Assembly: GCF_000346465.2 (NCBI RefSeq)
Contig: NC_034009.1
Span: forward strand, 42,231,897-42,295,896
DNA length: 64,000 bases
Direction of reading: 5' to 3'
From: Prunus persica
Taxonomy: Eukaryota; Streptophyta; Magnoliopsida; Rosales; Rosaceae
Shown: positions 34,301 through 47,156 of the stretch, piece by piece
How positions within the stretch are numbered: position 1 is the stretch's first letter
How the letters are laid out: each line of letters begins with the position of its first letter
Made by a program: the position numbers and the translations under genes
Notes under the pieces: generated by a model
Database searches by the model: none
What the model was told of the DNA's origin: nothing
The model's input: only the letters and a program-made list of their open reading frames with translations

Positions 34301-37244
34301 TTAGTCGCAAAACAATTCAAATTCAATGCCCTGGGCCTCCCTGCTATGGCCCCTTCTTCTAGACTTCTAGTTACAAAGAACTAAAGAACAACATTAAGGT
34401 CAGTCACTTAGGCATGAATTGATTTTAGCCGTCGGTGTTTGTGAAATTTATAATGTATCAACGTCTAGAATAGCTCATCCGCGTATGAACCCCTGTGTGT
34501 AGCATTCTTCAAGAATTAATTATCAACCATCAATGGCCTACCTTCTCCATTACTTGCCACCCTTGATTGGGAAACACACTAGACGTTGTACATGAAATTC
34601 CAAGGAGAAGCCTTAATCACTTTGACTTGTCTGTAACTCGTGGCAAAAGGAGGTGGTTGCACTAATTTGTACTCCTTTTTGAGACTTTTGTGAACCAAAT
34701 TCTTTTTTGGCATGCTTGTGGCTCAGGTGGCCAAATTGTAACCTTAAATTTCATTCTAATGCTAGGCAGCTTGTTTTGGAAACCTAGTCAATAGATTTGG
34801 ACATGTTAATTAATGCATGTGCATATTTTTTTTTTTGGTTAATCATCTTTAAGGTACTCTTCTAAAGTAGTTGTAAAGATTTTTGAAACTTGACCTAATA
34901 AATTCGAGATGCTCTTTTTGTAAAGTGGGTGTAATACGTTCATCACCGCTCACAAAAGTAAGAAGTGTGCGTAAAACTCACAATTTTCTTAAAATTCCGC
35001 ACGCACTTTACAAAAGGTTTTGTGTAGTTTCTAGAACCTGCTATATACAATCGGTGATTTGGTGTAATAAATCCATCTAAGGCACAAACAAAATATTAGA
35101 CTTAAAAATCCACCTAATCTAAGCTAAATCATGGCAAGTTTTTGTCCGTGAGCTTAAGACAATTGGGTAATCCTTTCTTGGATGAGTTATTGGGTGATGA
35201 AATTGTACAAAATATTATCTGAATTAAAGGACAAAAGGGTTTGCCTCCTCATAAGGAATTACGTAGAAAAGAGTATACAAATTTTGTCACGAAATGTGGA
35301 GAATCTTTTAGAACTCCATAGAAGCATTTCTACCTACTACTACTAGGATTTTGGTTACATACAAACCTCATTACTCATTACTTCAAGTAATCAAAGATCA
35401 CCTGTCGTTAAGAAAATTTGAAAACCATTGGGTTTTTTCTTTTTAAGCTTTTTGCTATATATAAAGAAAATAAAATTTTGATGTGATGTATGAAAAATAA
35501 GACGATGGAAAAAGTTGTAAATAAATAAATAAATCAAACCTGAATTTGGTCAAAGCCGCGTTTTCTGATATCACGTGAGGTGCAGGTGAGTTGAGTGCTC
35601 TGCTAGACCGAAATTTGACACCGACAATAGACCGTGGACTGGGTAAGCTCCCAGCCAAATTGTCTAGCAGCTTTCTACAAAACGGCAGTCAAGGGCCGGT
35701 GCGCACGAGTCACTAACCACAATTTACTTGGACCCAAAAAAAAAAAAACCTCAGTTAATTAATTTAAATAAAATGTTGGTAACGGCTGTGGCGTTGAGTG
35801 CAAGATCCGTTGTGTGAGAGAAGAGAGGCGCGAAACCGCGTCAAAAACGCTCCAATGGTCCCCACATATTTATCACGTGCTCTCCATACAGATGAGATGA
35901 CATTTTGTTTATTTTTTCTGTTGGAGACATTTTGAATATTTTGAAGTGCTGAAAATAATTCTGAATATTTTAAACCTAGAATGAGTTGTTTTCTTTTTTG
36001 TCTATGAGGTATGTAATTGTTTTAAATATCAAATGAGGTATGTATTTGGAGAAATATACAACGATACGATCTAATTTGTCTATGATTTATAATATGAGTG
36101 GACAAGACGGTTCATATTTTAACTTACGTAAAACGAGTTCTATCAGGTTATTTTACTCTAATATCATATTGTAACTGCTTTCATATCAGATTTTTTGATT
36201 ATAAGAGGAAGGAGAATTTTGGAGTTATGTGTAAATGCAATGGGAGCCCCATATGAAAAATAAGTAGAGTAGATAGGATGCATGAATGATTTGATATGAT
36301 GTGAATTTTGATCCATCCAATACTCAAAAGAACCTTCTTCTCGTCTAATATTACAAAATATTAAGAAAATTATTTTACTACAAATATTGTCAAAGTTATT
36401 AAATTTATTTCTCAAATATTTACCAAAAGATGTGACAGTGTATTTCATTTCTTTAAATTTCGGATCATTTTGAATTGTGCTAATTAGAAATATAGAATCA
36501 GAATTGTGACAAGCATATTGACGCATCATTCAAAAGAAAACTTAAAAAATTATAACGAATGCAGCCTTGAAGTTGATTTAATCATGGCGCCTGACCTAAT
36601 GAAGCATGAATTTGACATTATAATGCATGCGATTGTGGTAAGAAAGTCAAAAGCTAGTTATCATACACCACATTAGGTAAGAATGAGTTGTAAAGATGTA
36701 CCTCTTACCACATTACATTACCTGCATTCCATAAAAACTACACTTTTTAATCAATATTCGCAACATTTGCCTCACCAATATCATTACCATCACCATTGAT
36801 GCCGTCGGTGCTACTAGCACCACCAACTCTGTCGCCATTTTTCTACCGAAACCACTGAGCTCATAGTCACTATAACTCCTAATACAAGTGACATCGTATT
36901 CGCTCTTATCATCATCATCATCACTACCACAATTTAATAATTTTTATCGTATTGAAATAGATTTACAAAACAAACAACTTTACAAATGGTATTCCTTTGG
37001 ATATTATTTTTATAAGTTCTATAATTTGAAGTTCACTATTACAACCTGGATAATATACTATTAAGTGTAAAAGTGGAAATCACAAGTTTACTCAACAACA
37101 CATTATTTCTTCTTTTCATTTTTTTTCCAACGAAGAGAGTTTAATTGAAGACGAACAGAAAGGTTTATATCACTATCTAAAATATCAAAAATCACTCCGG
37201 CCACATTTGGTCCCAAACATGGTTACCACCTACTCTAGACATAA
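31391..37244. other. Intergenic: 3' flank of the WD40 gene, AT microsatellite, unassigned DNA
   Basis: The first 400 bp is probably WD40 3' UTR and polyadenylation region. An (AT)n tract lies at about 32170-32192. At 34093-34182 a short open stretch reads AIDSGKKAYVSANKKKRLEE and ends in a stop; it may be a gene scrap but I recognise no family. A GC-richer island at 35555-35880 contains CACGTG-like motifs (tatcacgtgagg, tatcacgtgctc) and no coding sequence. Confidence 0.35.
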
Positions 37245-38295
37245 GAGCACTGGCAGCGCAAGACCCAACCCGGGTAGAAGGGCCCCCAGGCGAGCCCAAC
37301 ACAGCTCCAGCGCGAGGAAGAGAGCCCGGGCAGCTGCTGGGTCCCACGAGCCCGGGCAGGCCCAAGGGCAACTTCAGCCTGGGCTTCAGCCCGAGTTGGA
37401 TGACGTCATGCTGACGTCATCCCTGACAGCAACCAACTGTAACAAGCCACGTGTCGCGCCAGGGACGCTCCGATGGATTTTTTTCCAGAAATCCGACGGT
37501 CCTCGTTTTTTTTGCTAAAAAAATTGCAAAAAAATTCTGAAAAATTTTGAAATTTTTTTAAAAAAATACCAAAAAATTATGTATTTTTTCCCTATAAATA
37601 CCTAACCATTTTATTTACTTTCCACACAAAATCTTCATACAATTCTTCTCCATCCCCAATATTTTTTACTCTCCACTCACATTATTCACTTTCCTCACCA
37701 ATTCTCCACACAAACTATTCTTCTTCCAATATTTCTTACTCTTCACTCACATTTTTCACTTCCCACACCAATTCTCCATACAAACTCTTCTCCTTCCAAT
37801 ATTTTTTATCCTCCACTCACATTTTTCTACTACTTTCCATTTGTAGAAAGAAAAAAAAAATCTTATCTGAAATATGAGATTATAATTTTTTTAAAATATC
37901 TGAAAATCTTATCTGACATGGGACACGTGGTACAATTTTAGAGGGTGAAAATGTTATATGAAATCTGAGATTATAATTTTTTTTAATGAATATCCGAAAA
38001 TTTTATCTGGAATAAGACACGTGGCAATCGAGATTCTCATCCGAAAATCTTTTCTTAAAACAATGGACACGTGACAACCAAAAATATTATCCGAAAATTT
38101 AATTACAAAAGATTATCAAAATTAATGGTTTAAAGTATTAAAAAAATAGGAAATAAAGTACAATGAATAGTATTTGCCCTAGACTTAGCCCTCATGGGTG
38201 GAACCACAAATGGCAAGGCTGCCACTATTCATGTGAATAGTGACAGCCCTTGCTTGCCCTTGCCTTAGACTTTGCCCTTAGGGGTGGAGTTGCTC
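37245..38295. mobile_element. Non-autonomous PIF/Harbinger element, 1,051 bp, TSD TAA
   Basis: Flanked by TAA on both sides (37242-37244 and 38296-38298). Its right end, as reverse complement GAGCAACTCCACCC, is identical to that of the 7981-12055 element over 14 bases. Its left end GAGCACTGGCAGCG is a diverged match. Internally it shares GCCACGTGTCGCGC exactly (37446-37459 and 8260-8273), two TGACGTCA palindromes and the ORF1 promoter segment ctataaatacct. It also shares the gtgaatagtg and gggtggag motifs at the right end. Both ORFs are gone. It is a deletion derivative of a related autonomous element and could be moved by the 10043-11410 transposase. Confidence 0.9.
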
Positions 38296-38298
38296 TAA

Positions 38299-40470
38299 AG
38301 GCCGCAACCTCAAGTTGGTATTGGTTGATTATCAATGCCAGAATTTTTTTGTTTTTTTAATTTTATTTTTTTGGGGTATGAAGTCCGGGTTAAAATAAAA
38401 AATATGGAACTTAATTTTTAGTCCCAAATAAAAAAATAAAACTAAGCAATAATTCAAACCCCAAAAAAAAAGGAAAATCGATTGCTTTACGTTAGAATTT
38501 GGAAGACTTGAAGACAAAGGCACGACTACAAAACATGGCATCATGGAAAGAATTGGGCTTCGGGTTCCGCCCGACATGCCGCAAGATTCATTCGCGATTC
38601 GCTTAACCCGATTCGGTCAACCAACCAACTTGCCCGAAACGTTTCTTTTGCTCTAATCACTCTCCACTCGCACACACAATAAACCATTAAAATATTTAGC
38701 ACGCCTTGCAGTGTTTCTGCTCCCACGCCGTTCCATAATCCGTGGAACCCACGTTCCGTCTGGATCATGACACGTGTCGGAACTCACTATCATCGTAAGG
38801 CGTATGTGCTGGTGGGGATGGGTTGAGAAATTCTAGACTGAGTCTGGCGCCGCAATTGAAGAGCTTGTCCCAATCGCGTGGTCCTGCACGTGACATGTTG
38901 GTTCCCACTCCAGTGTACGCCGTATTCTCCGCCCACTCTCAAATTACGAACAAAATGATTGAGTGTATTTTATACGTAGTGTGACATGGTTGATGTAGGT
39001 ATCTCCAATTGAGCCAATCAATTGGGGAAATCGAGTTCAAATGTAAATCCTCTTTTAGTTTTGTTATGAGAAACCAAGATTCAAATGTAAATCCTCTTTA
39101 AATGATTCAGAGTAGTTAATCCTACATCCGACTGTTTGCGGTTCAAATCTTCCTCCTTCTCTTTCTAACTGTGGTTACCAAAAATAAAACCAAAGTTAAG
39201 AAATGCAAACCCAAAGTCAAGTATTTCCATGTAGCTAGCTTTACCATTTGTCTAGCTTCTGATAGACGAAATATAAAGGGACATCCTCCACCATCCGATA
39301 TGTAATCATGACATCAGATACCTTCTTTTTGTGTCATATCTCCTGATCATCAACGGCTGTCATAGCACCTTTATGTCTGTGTCACTCAAACTATGGTTGA
39401 ACTTTTGTTTAGTCTTTTGGTACGCGCACGAGACTTTCCATTAAATATATAATTGCAATTAATAATTAAGCTTGAAGATTAGATCGTGGAGAAGATTAGG
39501 ATTAATTAGTTAATTAGATGAGTTTTTCATCATCATCTTCATCTAGAGCTAGATGCTTCCATTTGCTTGTAGAATGTGGGGCTGTCTTAATCATTCAAAA
39601 TTTAGAAACCTACACTAATTTATATACCGGCACTATTACACCATCCTATAAATAATATACATGTTTTTTTTTAAATAATATTATATACTTATAAAATTGT
39701 CAACCCACAAAATGGAAGGGAGTTGGTATAGTGGTAACCCAATTATTTCATCACTAGCCGTCCATCAACTTCGGCTTTCCTCACTTTTGGTGAACTAAGC
39801 TTATCGTGGGGATAAGGTTTTATATCATACTTGGCCATGTCAAAACATAGTGGATCATCATGCCTTATAGAAAGACTCTGGATCATGCATTAAAGAATGC
39901 ATAGATAACGATTGTCAGTTGTTAATTGATAAGATTAGTTTGGAACCACAAACTAACGATATGATATGAGACAATCAATTATATATAAATCGCATTTGAA
40001 ATAATATTTGATAATATAACATCTATACTTACATTCAAGATTAGTTTGTTTACTCGTGTAATTTCTAAAATCTCATAGAATTTTGAGAAAAAGTGGAAAA
40101 CTTTAGAGACTGTTAGTGTAAATAATTCTAATATAATGTGTACATTTACAATCAAGATTAGTTTGTTTATTCATCTACGACATCATGAGAAATATTTTCT
40201 TACTAAACCGTTAGAAAAATAAAGAAGAGAAATTTATGTTGTCAGACTGTAAATCTGAATCACGTATTTATCTACACATTTCTTTATTTTGAATGTATTT
40301 AAGAAATTGTATATTTATATTATCCTAATTGGTTGTATTATTTGTGGAGAGTTTTGTCAGAACTCAAGAAAGAGGAAATGAGAGGACAGAGGCTCAAAAC
40401 TACAAGAAGGTGTGAACGCTATATATGGTCAACAAGCTTGGCAACACATTTAAGCCACGACCAACTACTA
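38299..40470. other. Intergenic upstream of the AP2/ERF gene
   Basis: No gene is supported. Bases 38560-38930 are GC-richer, with tgacacgtgtcgg at about 38767 and gcacgtgacatg at about 38886; this could be a distal regulatory block. Bases 39030-39100 contain two copies of ttcaaatgtaaatcctcttt. The remainder is AT-rich. Confidence 0.35.
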
Positions 40471-40474
40471 GTCC

Positions 40475-40718
40475 ACCGACAGGTGTCCGTTGGCAAAGGA
40501 CACGTGTCTATAAATCAAGCATGGAAGAGGGTACGTGGCAGGTTTCCATTCGCTCTGGTGCATTCAATGAATGAGCCTTACGTCATGAACAGAACCGGGA
40601 CTGGATGAGAGAGGGACGTAACAATTAAAAAAAGAGCAAGTGGGGCTTAGAGTGAGATAATTGGGATTAACGACGCGATTAGCAGAGGTAATTAAGAGGC
40701 CCAGGGTCTTTATATATT
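40475..40718 (+). promoter_or_regulatory. Stress-type promoter of the AP2/ERF gene: DRE, G-box, ABRE, TATA
   Basis: A DRE/CRT core ACCGAC lies at 40475-40480, a G-box ACACGTGT at 40500-40507 and an ABRE-like TACGTGGC at 40532-40539. The TATA box TATATAT is at 40711-40717, about 650 bp before the ATG, so the 5' leader is long or contains an intron. The clustering of DREB and ABA-type sites suggests regulation by dehydration or ABA, which is inference from known binding motifs. Confidence 0.6.
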
Positions 40719-41368
40719 GGAAGAAGAAGGCAGGTGCTGAGACAAAAACACAGTGAGGACGAGTGATACATTCACAGCAAAAAAATAAAGCAAAAAAAAC
40801 AGTGTGAGAGTTGAGATCAGAGCGATTGTGTTCTTGGGTTTTCTTCTTTAATTTTATTTTCCCCCCCTCTCTGTAATCCCCGCTTCTCTGAATCCCTTTC
40901 TGTTAATCATCTGTCTTTCAAAGTTATGATTTTTGGGTTTGTTTTTCAAATTAACAAAAAGCAAACTTAGAAGGATTTCTCGAAAGCCAGGTGTTTTCAG
41001 AATCGAGATCCAGGTTTTATATAATTATTATTTTTTCTCTTTGCTGCTTGGTTAAGTTTTTAGTTTTATTTTTCCTTTGAAAATCAGTTTGGAGGGTGAT
41101 TTTTGGTCCCTCAAGGTTGGTTTTTTTTTTTTTTTTCTTCTTAATTTTCTGGGAGTAAAAGAGGTTGTTTATTTGAAATCTCTTTCTTCTAATTTTTCTG
41201 GGTTTTGTCTGTATTTTCTGTAAAAACCCACTATCTGTTCTTTAATTTTGATAAGAACAGGTTGATTTCTAGGCACAAGTTTCAGCATTTTATTTTTCCC
41301 TATCTTTTTATTTTGTCTAAATTTTTAATTGCTAGTGTTTTGTGATTTGTGAGAGATTTGAAGGAGGC

Positions 41369-42505
41369 ATGGCAGCTACAATGGATTTCTACAGTAGCAG
41401 AGCTTTTCAATCTTCATCAGATCCCTTTAGGGGTGAGCTGATGGAAGCACTTGAGCCTTTTATGAAGGGTGCTTCTTCATCGCCACCCAGCTCCATACCC
41501 ACTACCCCTTCTCCTCCTCCTTCAACCTCAAACCCCTTTCTTCCTTCTTTCCCTTCTACCTCTTCCTCCCCCTCCTACAACAACAGCTACCTCTCTTTCT
41601 CTCCTTCAATCCCCACAACCACCACAATCCATCAGCCCGATTTGTACCAAGATGGTTGCTCCACCTCCTCCTCCATGACCCTGTTTTCAGATGGGTTCTT
41701 TGAGCAGCTGCAGCAGCAGCAACCTGGCTCAATTGGGCTGAACCACCTAACCCCTTCTCAGATCCACCAGATCCAAGTCCAGATCCAGGCTCAAAACCAG
41801 CCCAACCTGGCTTGGCAAAACTATCAGATTCAGCAACAACAAATTACTCTCCCAGAAAACCACCACCAATCTCATACCCTCAGCTTCCTTAGCCCCAAAC
41901 CCATCCCGATGAAGCAGGTGGGTTCTTCTGGTTCGCCGCCAAAACCCACCAAGCTTTACAGGGGTGTAAGGCAACGCCATTGGGGCAAATGGGTCGCTGA
42001 GATCAGGCTCCCAAAGAACCGCACCAGGCTTTGGCTTGGCACCTTCGACACAGCTGAAGAAGCCGCCTTGGCCTACGACAAGGCAGCTTACAAGCTCAGA
42101 GGAGACTTCGCTAGGCTCAATTTCCCGCACCTCAGGCACAACGGCTCTTCCGTTGGAGGCGATTTCGGTGAGTACAAGCCTCTGCATTCCTCCGTCGACG
42201 CCAAGCTTCAAGCCATCTGCGAAGGCTTGGCTGAAACCCAGAAACAGGGGAAGGCAGCAGGAAAGCCCAGCAAGAGGTCCTCCGCCGCCCGAGCTCCGGC
42301 GCCGCCGCCGGAGGTGAAGGTGGAGACCTCCTCGTCGCCGGTGATGACTGATAGCGACGGGTCTGCTGGTTCTTCTCCTTTGTCCGATCTGACTTTCGCC
42401 GACAACGCAGAGTTTTTGCCATGGGAAAACGGCAGTGGTTCTGAGAGCACAGCTATGTTGGAGAAGTACCCTTCTGAGATTGATTGGGCCTCCATCCTCA
42501 ATTAA
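41369..42505 (+). CDS. RAP2-4: AP2/ERF transcription factor, RAP2.4 type (DREB A-6 / ERF group I)
   Basis: An intronless gene for a 378-residue nuclear DNA-binding protein. The single AP2 domain spans about residues 197-254: [20 protein letters not shown], the [16 protein letters not shown] helix and [11 protein letters not shown]. Val at position 14 and Leu at 19 of the domain (WVAEIRLP) mark the DREB A-6 group, where the RAP2.4 family recognises DRE and GCC-type elements. The N-terminal half is Ser/Pro/Gln-rich, with QLQQQQ, and starts [11 protein letters not shown] with a [13 protein letters not shown] motif typical of this clade. The C-terminal EIDWASILN is an acidic family signature. The start at 41369 is preferred over an in-frame GTG at 41342. 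In Arabidopsis this group acts in drought, light and wax responses; the role here is inferred. Confidence 0.95.
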   Translation: MAATMDFYSSRAFQSSSDPFRGELMEALEPFMKGASSSPPSSIPTTPSPPPSTSNPFLPSFPSTSSSPSYNNSYLSFSPSIPTTTTIHQPDLYQDGCSTSSSMTLFSDGFFEQLQQQQPGSIGLNHLTPSQIHQIQVQIQAQNQPNLAWQNYQIQQQQITLPENHHQSHTLSFLSPKPIPMKQVGSSGSPPKPTKLYRGVRQRHWGKWVAEIRLPKNRTRLWLGTFDTAEEAALAYDKAAYKLRGDFARLNFPHLRHNGSSVGGDFGEYKPLHSSVDAKLQAICEGLAETQKQGKAAGKPSKRSSAARAPAPPPEVKVETSSSPVMTDSDGSAGSSPLSDLTFADNAEFLPWENGSGSESTAMLEKYPSEIDWASILN

Positions 42506-43074
42506 TTAGCTTTAATTAATCATGTTTAATTGTAATTGAGTATGTTTTAGTTTGGTCAGTCAGTCTCTCTAAGTAATTTGTTTAGGGGTCTTCTTTTCTG
42601 GTGGCCACTGCAATCAAGTTTTTGGCATCTGCAGGGTTACACATTGTAGTAATTTTAGTCTAGTTTTCTAGTTTGGGTCAAATTGGGTTTGATGTTCATA
42701 CAATGATGTAAAAAATCTTCATCATGGTCTGCTGGTTTTTTTCTTGCTAGCCATGAGTGGTTGAAGTTCTTTATATATATGTAATATTCTCATTTTATGT
42801 ACTTCTGTTGTCATATTATATCATCCATTTGTGTTAATCTTTGGTTTTAATGTTTTTTTTTTATCTTTTCACAAATCGATATTCTAAATTTCTCTCATCG
42901 AACTCGGATGCAAAAAAGTTTAATTGTGAGGAACTTGGGATAATTTTGGGATGAGGTTTTACATTTGTGTTCAAACTTTATTGATTCGTAATGGCATTTG
43001 TGTACACAAAATCTGGAAGATATTAAATTGAACATGTGATGCTGAGTCGCTGGGTAGTCATATAACTCCTCATG

Positions 43075-43207
43075 TGGACCTACCTCAAATTCAGATTTTG
43101 TAATGGGCGCCTTGCAGCTAAGAATCTGGAAAGTTTTGTTCATTTGGACCTACCTGAACTTCTGATTTTTTGATGGGTGCCTGCAGCGAAGAATCTGGAA
43201 ATTTTGT
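43075..43207. repeat. Tandem duplication of about 65-70 bp
   Basis: Two direct copies, about 43075-43140 and 43145-43207, each run from tggacctacct through gattttg.aatgggcgcc to aagaatctggaaa..ttttgttc, with about 85 percent identity by eye. Confidence 0.8.
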
Positions 43208-45879
43208 TCTGGTTTGGTTTCTGTAGCAAGTCACGGACCTAAACATGAGTTGGTGGATTAGCTTCATCATTCATTGTTGCTTTGGTTTGGTTTCCCACTA
43301 GATCGAACTCCAAGAATTACAGCCAACTATTTACCAAAAAGATTACTAGCAATTATGATGGTTACCAAAGTTTTTCTCCTATTTGTCCTTTCGAGTCGCT
43401 TTTTGTAATTAAGATTTACCTAAACCTAGTGTATACAATGAGTCTCACATGATGATTAACCAAAATAATTCGACATGATGATTAATCAAAATAATTCTTC
43501 GGCACACAAAAAGAGAGAGAGAGAAATAAATGAGTGACACTCCAAACGTTATAAGGTATGTGAACAAAAGAATAAAATGAAACATATATAAATTTCGATG
43601 CATTAGGAGAGAGAGTGAGAGAAATGGACGACTAACTATTCTCACAGCATAAGTTACATTTCGTTACATGGAAGTTTCTCTCACATTATTTTTTGTTTAC
43701 CATGATGTCGTATTTCCTAATTCCGGCCAACTGTATAAATTGCAAACCTTGAAGATGCTTGCAAACGAGACTTTCATTTTTCTTCATGTGATCAATCATA
43801 TAGTACACTAAACAAGCTCAATTACGGGTTGGTAAAGGTTAATTAATGAAGCTCCATTTTCAATTGTGATTATTAAATTAATATCAGATGAGGAATATTG
43901 TCCCAATTCATGCCCTCATGGGACGAAACATAGTCGCTGAGGACCCTGACTAATGTGTAAGCAAACTGTTTGCCTATTATTAAATTACACCAAAACAAAA
44001 TGTTGCCTTATTATAAAATAATCACATGGTGTTAGGACAATAATCACTTCCATTAAGCAGTGCATGTGCTAAGTCATTGCTCTGTTTTCTTGGTCGCACC
44101 ATTTTTGAGGCAGAAGCGATTCTCCTCCTCCTGTCTCTCAAATATTCAACTCTGAATAAATAATTGACACCATTGGAGCTCAGAAGTACTTCAAGTATTC
44201 AAAATCCTTTAGTTATAAGGTATGCACATGTTTGGTCAATGGTTATGCGTGCACCAAGCACATGCAACATTGAACTTAGATGTTGCTATCATCACACTCC
44301 AAACAACACTATTTTGCATTCTCTTAAGCTCAATTTTTGCTTTATATTTTTATACACGAAGAGTACACGATGACTATTTTAAAGCGTAAATAACAACTAT
44401 CAGATTTGGAACTTACTAGTTATTAAATCCTGTGGTTGCACTATATACCTTTGGAATGCCATTGGTATGTTGAATAAGCATTTACCTATCTTATCATAAT
44501 TGAGGCGGCCTTGACGTTTAAGGGGCTTAAACCAGAGTATTAAGACACATATATACTTTTCAGCTATTAAGTGTTAAGATAGACTCCATGCATATTCATC
44601 CAAAATATTGCAATTTTCTTCTCTTAGCTAAAGTTAAAAAGCTATTAGGTGCCTATAGAGTGATATGTTTAGTTTTTTTTTTTTTTTTTATAAAAATTTT
44701 TGAATTTGAACTTTGACTTGGATTTGCAGGAGCTTATAGCCCTATTGATAGAACACACTTCATCCTTACAACCATAACCATTGCAAGAGTTTTGATTCTG
44801 TCTCACCTTCCCGTTCCCCAACCCTAAATCAACAAATAAACCTTTCCTCTTTCTCTAAAACAATATGGACTTTGTTGGAGTTTTCTTAAGCTAAAAAGTA
44901 AGGAATCCCATGAGACTAGAAATCAGGATTGAAATATGAAACCGGTTACACCTAAGACTTTCTCGAGATCAACACAATTGATACTGCACAGTCATCTTTA
45001 ATGCCCCATAATTCTTCATAAAAAAACACGTCTACTGCTTAAAACGATAGGCAGAGTAGGGCAAAACAAATTGTTCTTATTCTTTGGATGTCAGCACCAT
45101 AGATATATATATATATATATATATATATCCATCTTTATTCTTATTCTTCCTTCCATTTCTTCCAATTTCAAGCGTGCCTTTTGCAGAAAAAAGGTCACAG
45201 CCACACGAAAAGAGTGATAAGGAAGGAGGACCCAAAGAAAAAGAAAAAGTCACACCATGTGGGGTATTTGGAACCATTTTTCGTACAAAATAAAAAACAT
45301 GGGTTGATTCTAAAGTCTAGGTAGTAATAATCATAAATCTCTTTAAAATCAAATTCTCAATAAAATATTTGTGTTCTTTACATAATATTCAAAAGCAATG
45401 GCATATAGGACTTGAAGAAGGGGGAAAAGGTGTGTGAAATGGTTAGTGGAAACGGTGCAAAGGTTGTTTTGGACGATGGGGAAACGAAGATAGCCAATGG
45501 AATGGAATGGGAATGGGAATGGTTTTGGCATTTTGCTGTGAAAGGTAAAAAGGTTAAAGGTGATTAGATCAGTGGGGCTACCTTTTATCTGTGGATAAGC
45601 TGGGCGGAAGAATCTCAAGAAAATCATTCTAAATAGAAAAAAGCTTCCAATATATGGACGGAGATTGGAGAATGGACTGCCTTTACACCTTTTTCTCTGG
45701 TGCTGCCGACGCGGTTTGTGTCATTGTTTTTTGTTTTGGCATTTCAAGGGAATGGGTCCGCGTGAGAATTTTTTTTATAGGAAAATATTTTCCTTTTTAT
45801 TATGTTAATAGGAGTTTTTAAATTATTACTAATAGCAGTGTGATATGTGTACATAAATATATATTTTTTATGAATTATT

Positions 45880-46350
45880 TTTGCATATGTGTCAAACTGT
45901 GATTCACAAGAAGGAAAGTATCTATTTATAGGAAAGGAGGCAAGTAGTATCCCGGTAAAGAGATACTCCTCATTTTTACGCATCACACAAGCACTACCAA
46001 TAAGTCAATGAGGTTCGATTTGAACTCAAGAAAATTGGTATGCGAGTTAAGACTCTTTTCTATTAGGCTAGACCCCATCATAAGGGAGAAACATTTTCAT
46101 GCAACGAGGATAACACTTTTTGCTATCTCGACCAATGACGCAATGACATGTGCATAAGTTTTCCATATGTCATTGTGTTATTGGCTGAGGATAGCAAAAG
46201 AGTGTTATTCCCATTACAAGTAAGTTTTTCAACCTGTAAGGAGATATTTCTCCTTCCCGTGTATCACACATGCACTACCAATGAGTCATTGGGTTTTGAT
46301 TCGAACATAAGACCACTAATCTTTAAGTTAAGGTTCTTTTTCACTAGACT
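45880..46350. repeat. MITE cluster: foldback element between direct repeats
   Basis: The foldback copy at about 46088-46230 has arms that pair over about 60 bp (left ggataacactttttgctatc, right ctgaggatagcaaaagag). It is flanked by direct repeats at 45958-46030 and 46243-46315 sharing cactaccaat.agtcat and gatt.gaac. A further piece, 45880-45957, recurs inverted at 61270-61355. A second copy of the foldback family lies at 58296-58418. Confidence 0.65.
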
Positions 46351-47156
46351 AATTCCCGTGTGGGATTTGCAACAATTAAGTTATGAAGTATTGGCCTTTT
46401 AACTAAAAACAAGTTCTTAAATACATTCACCATGCAACCTAATTCCAGTTTTGCCACTCCAATAGAGTTTGGTTAGTTGAATAGCTTGCTTGGGAATGAA
46501 ATGTCATGTCTATTTTCTGAGAGTCATTCCCGTTTTTGAAAGTGCCCGGTCTGTCATGACCACCAGAGACGTACTGGGTCGAACCACGACTCACATGCAC
46601 AAACGATTGAAGCTTGTATCGACTTAATAGCCATAAAGGAAAATGCTACAATGGTTTTAGTTAGTTTACTTAACCAGATGCAAATCCTATGGCATTGATT
46701 AATAAAATGAAATTCAGTAGAAGAAATGGGTAGAACTATGATGCATCACGAGTTCAATTTCATCCAATGTGAAAAAAGCAAATTTAAAAAAAAGAAAAAA
46801 GAAAAAGAGTAATTAGGGAAGGGCAGGGCGAGAGTTTCTGATTTTCCAATGAGATATCCCGCAAGAAATGGAAAAGCCCTTTTTTTTTAATCTTTCAAGC
46901 AGTTATGCACATCAAGATAGCGATTACAAAACTGTTTCAACATTTTGGCACTTGGCATGTCTAAATTAAGGAATTTCAACCTAATTCACTTGATCAAGCC
47001 ATTCACAAAACTTTAGTCTCTGGTTAAACGATGCCCTGCCCAACCACATGATGAGCGCATTACATGCTTCCTCATCCCTAGATTTGATTTTGTCCCCAAA
47101 GTCATTGACTGGCAGACCAACAAATAGAGCAGGAGCAATTATGCCAGTGGAACCAC

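Larger units (their letters stand above)
42506..47156. other. Intergenic between the AP2/ERF and ERGIC3-like genes
   Basis: The first 300 bp is presumably the AP2/ERF 3' UTR. No further gene is supported. It holds a short tandem duplication (43075-43207), an AT microsatellite at about 45101-45128 and a cluster of MITE-like repeats (45880-46350). Confidence 0.45.

Noticed and set aside
37560..37640. Promoter-like TATA box and leader upstream of a possible gene
   Set aside because: It is the leftover ORF1 promoter inside the non-autonomous Harbinger element; no coding sequence follows.
39718..39790. tRNA-like text gttggtatagtggtaaccc
   Set aside because: Only an A-box-like piece is present. 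No matching acceptor stem, anticodon arm or T-loop follows, so neither a tRNA nor a SINE could be supported.
41747..42501. Antisense open frames of 96-154 residues over the AP2/ERF gene
   Set aside because: They mirror the GC-rich codon use of the sense gene and have no family resemblance.
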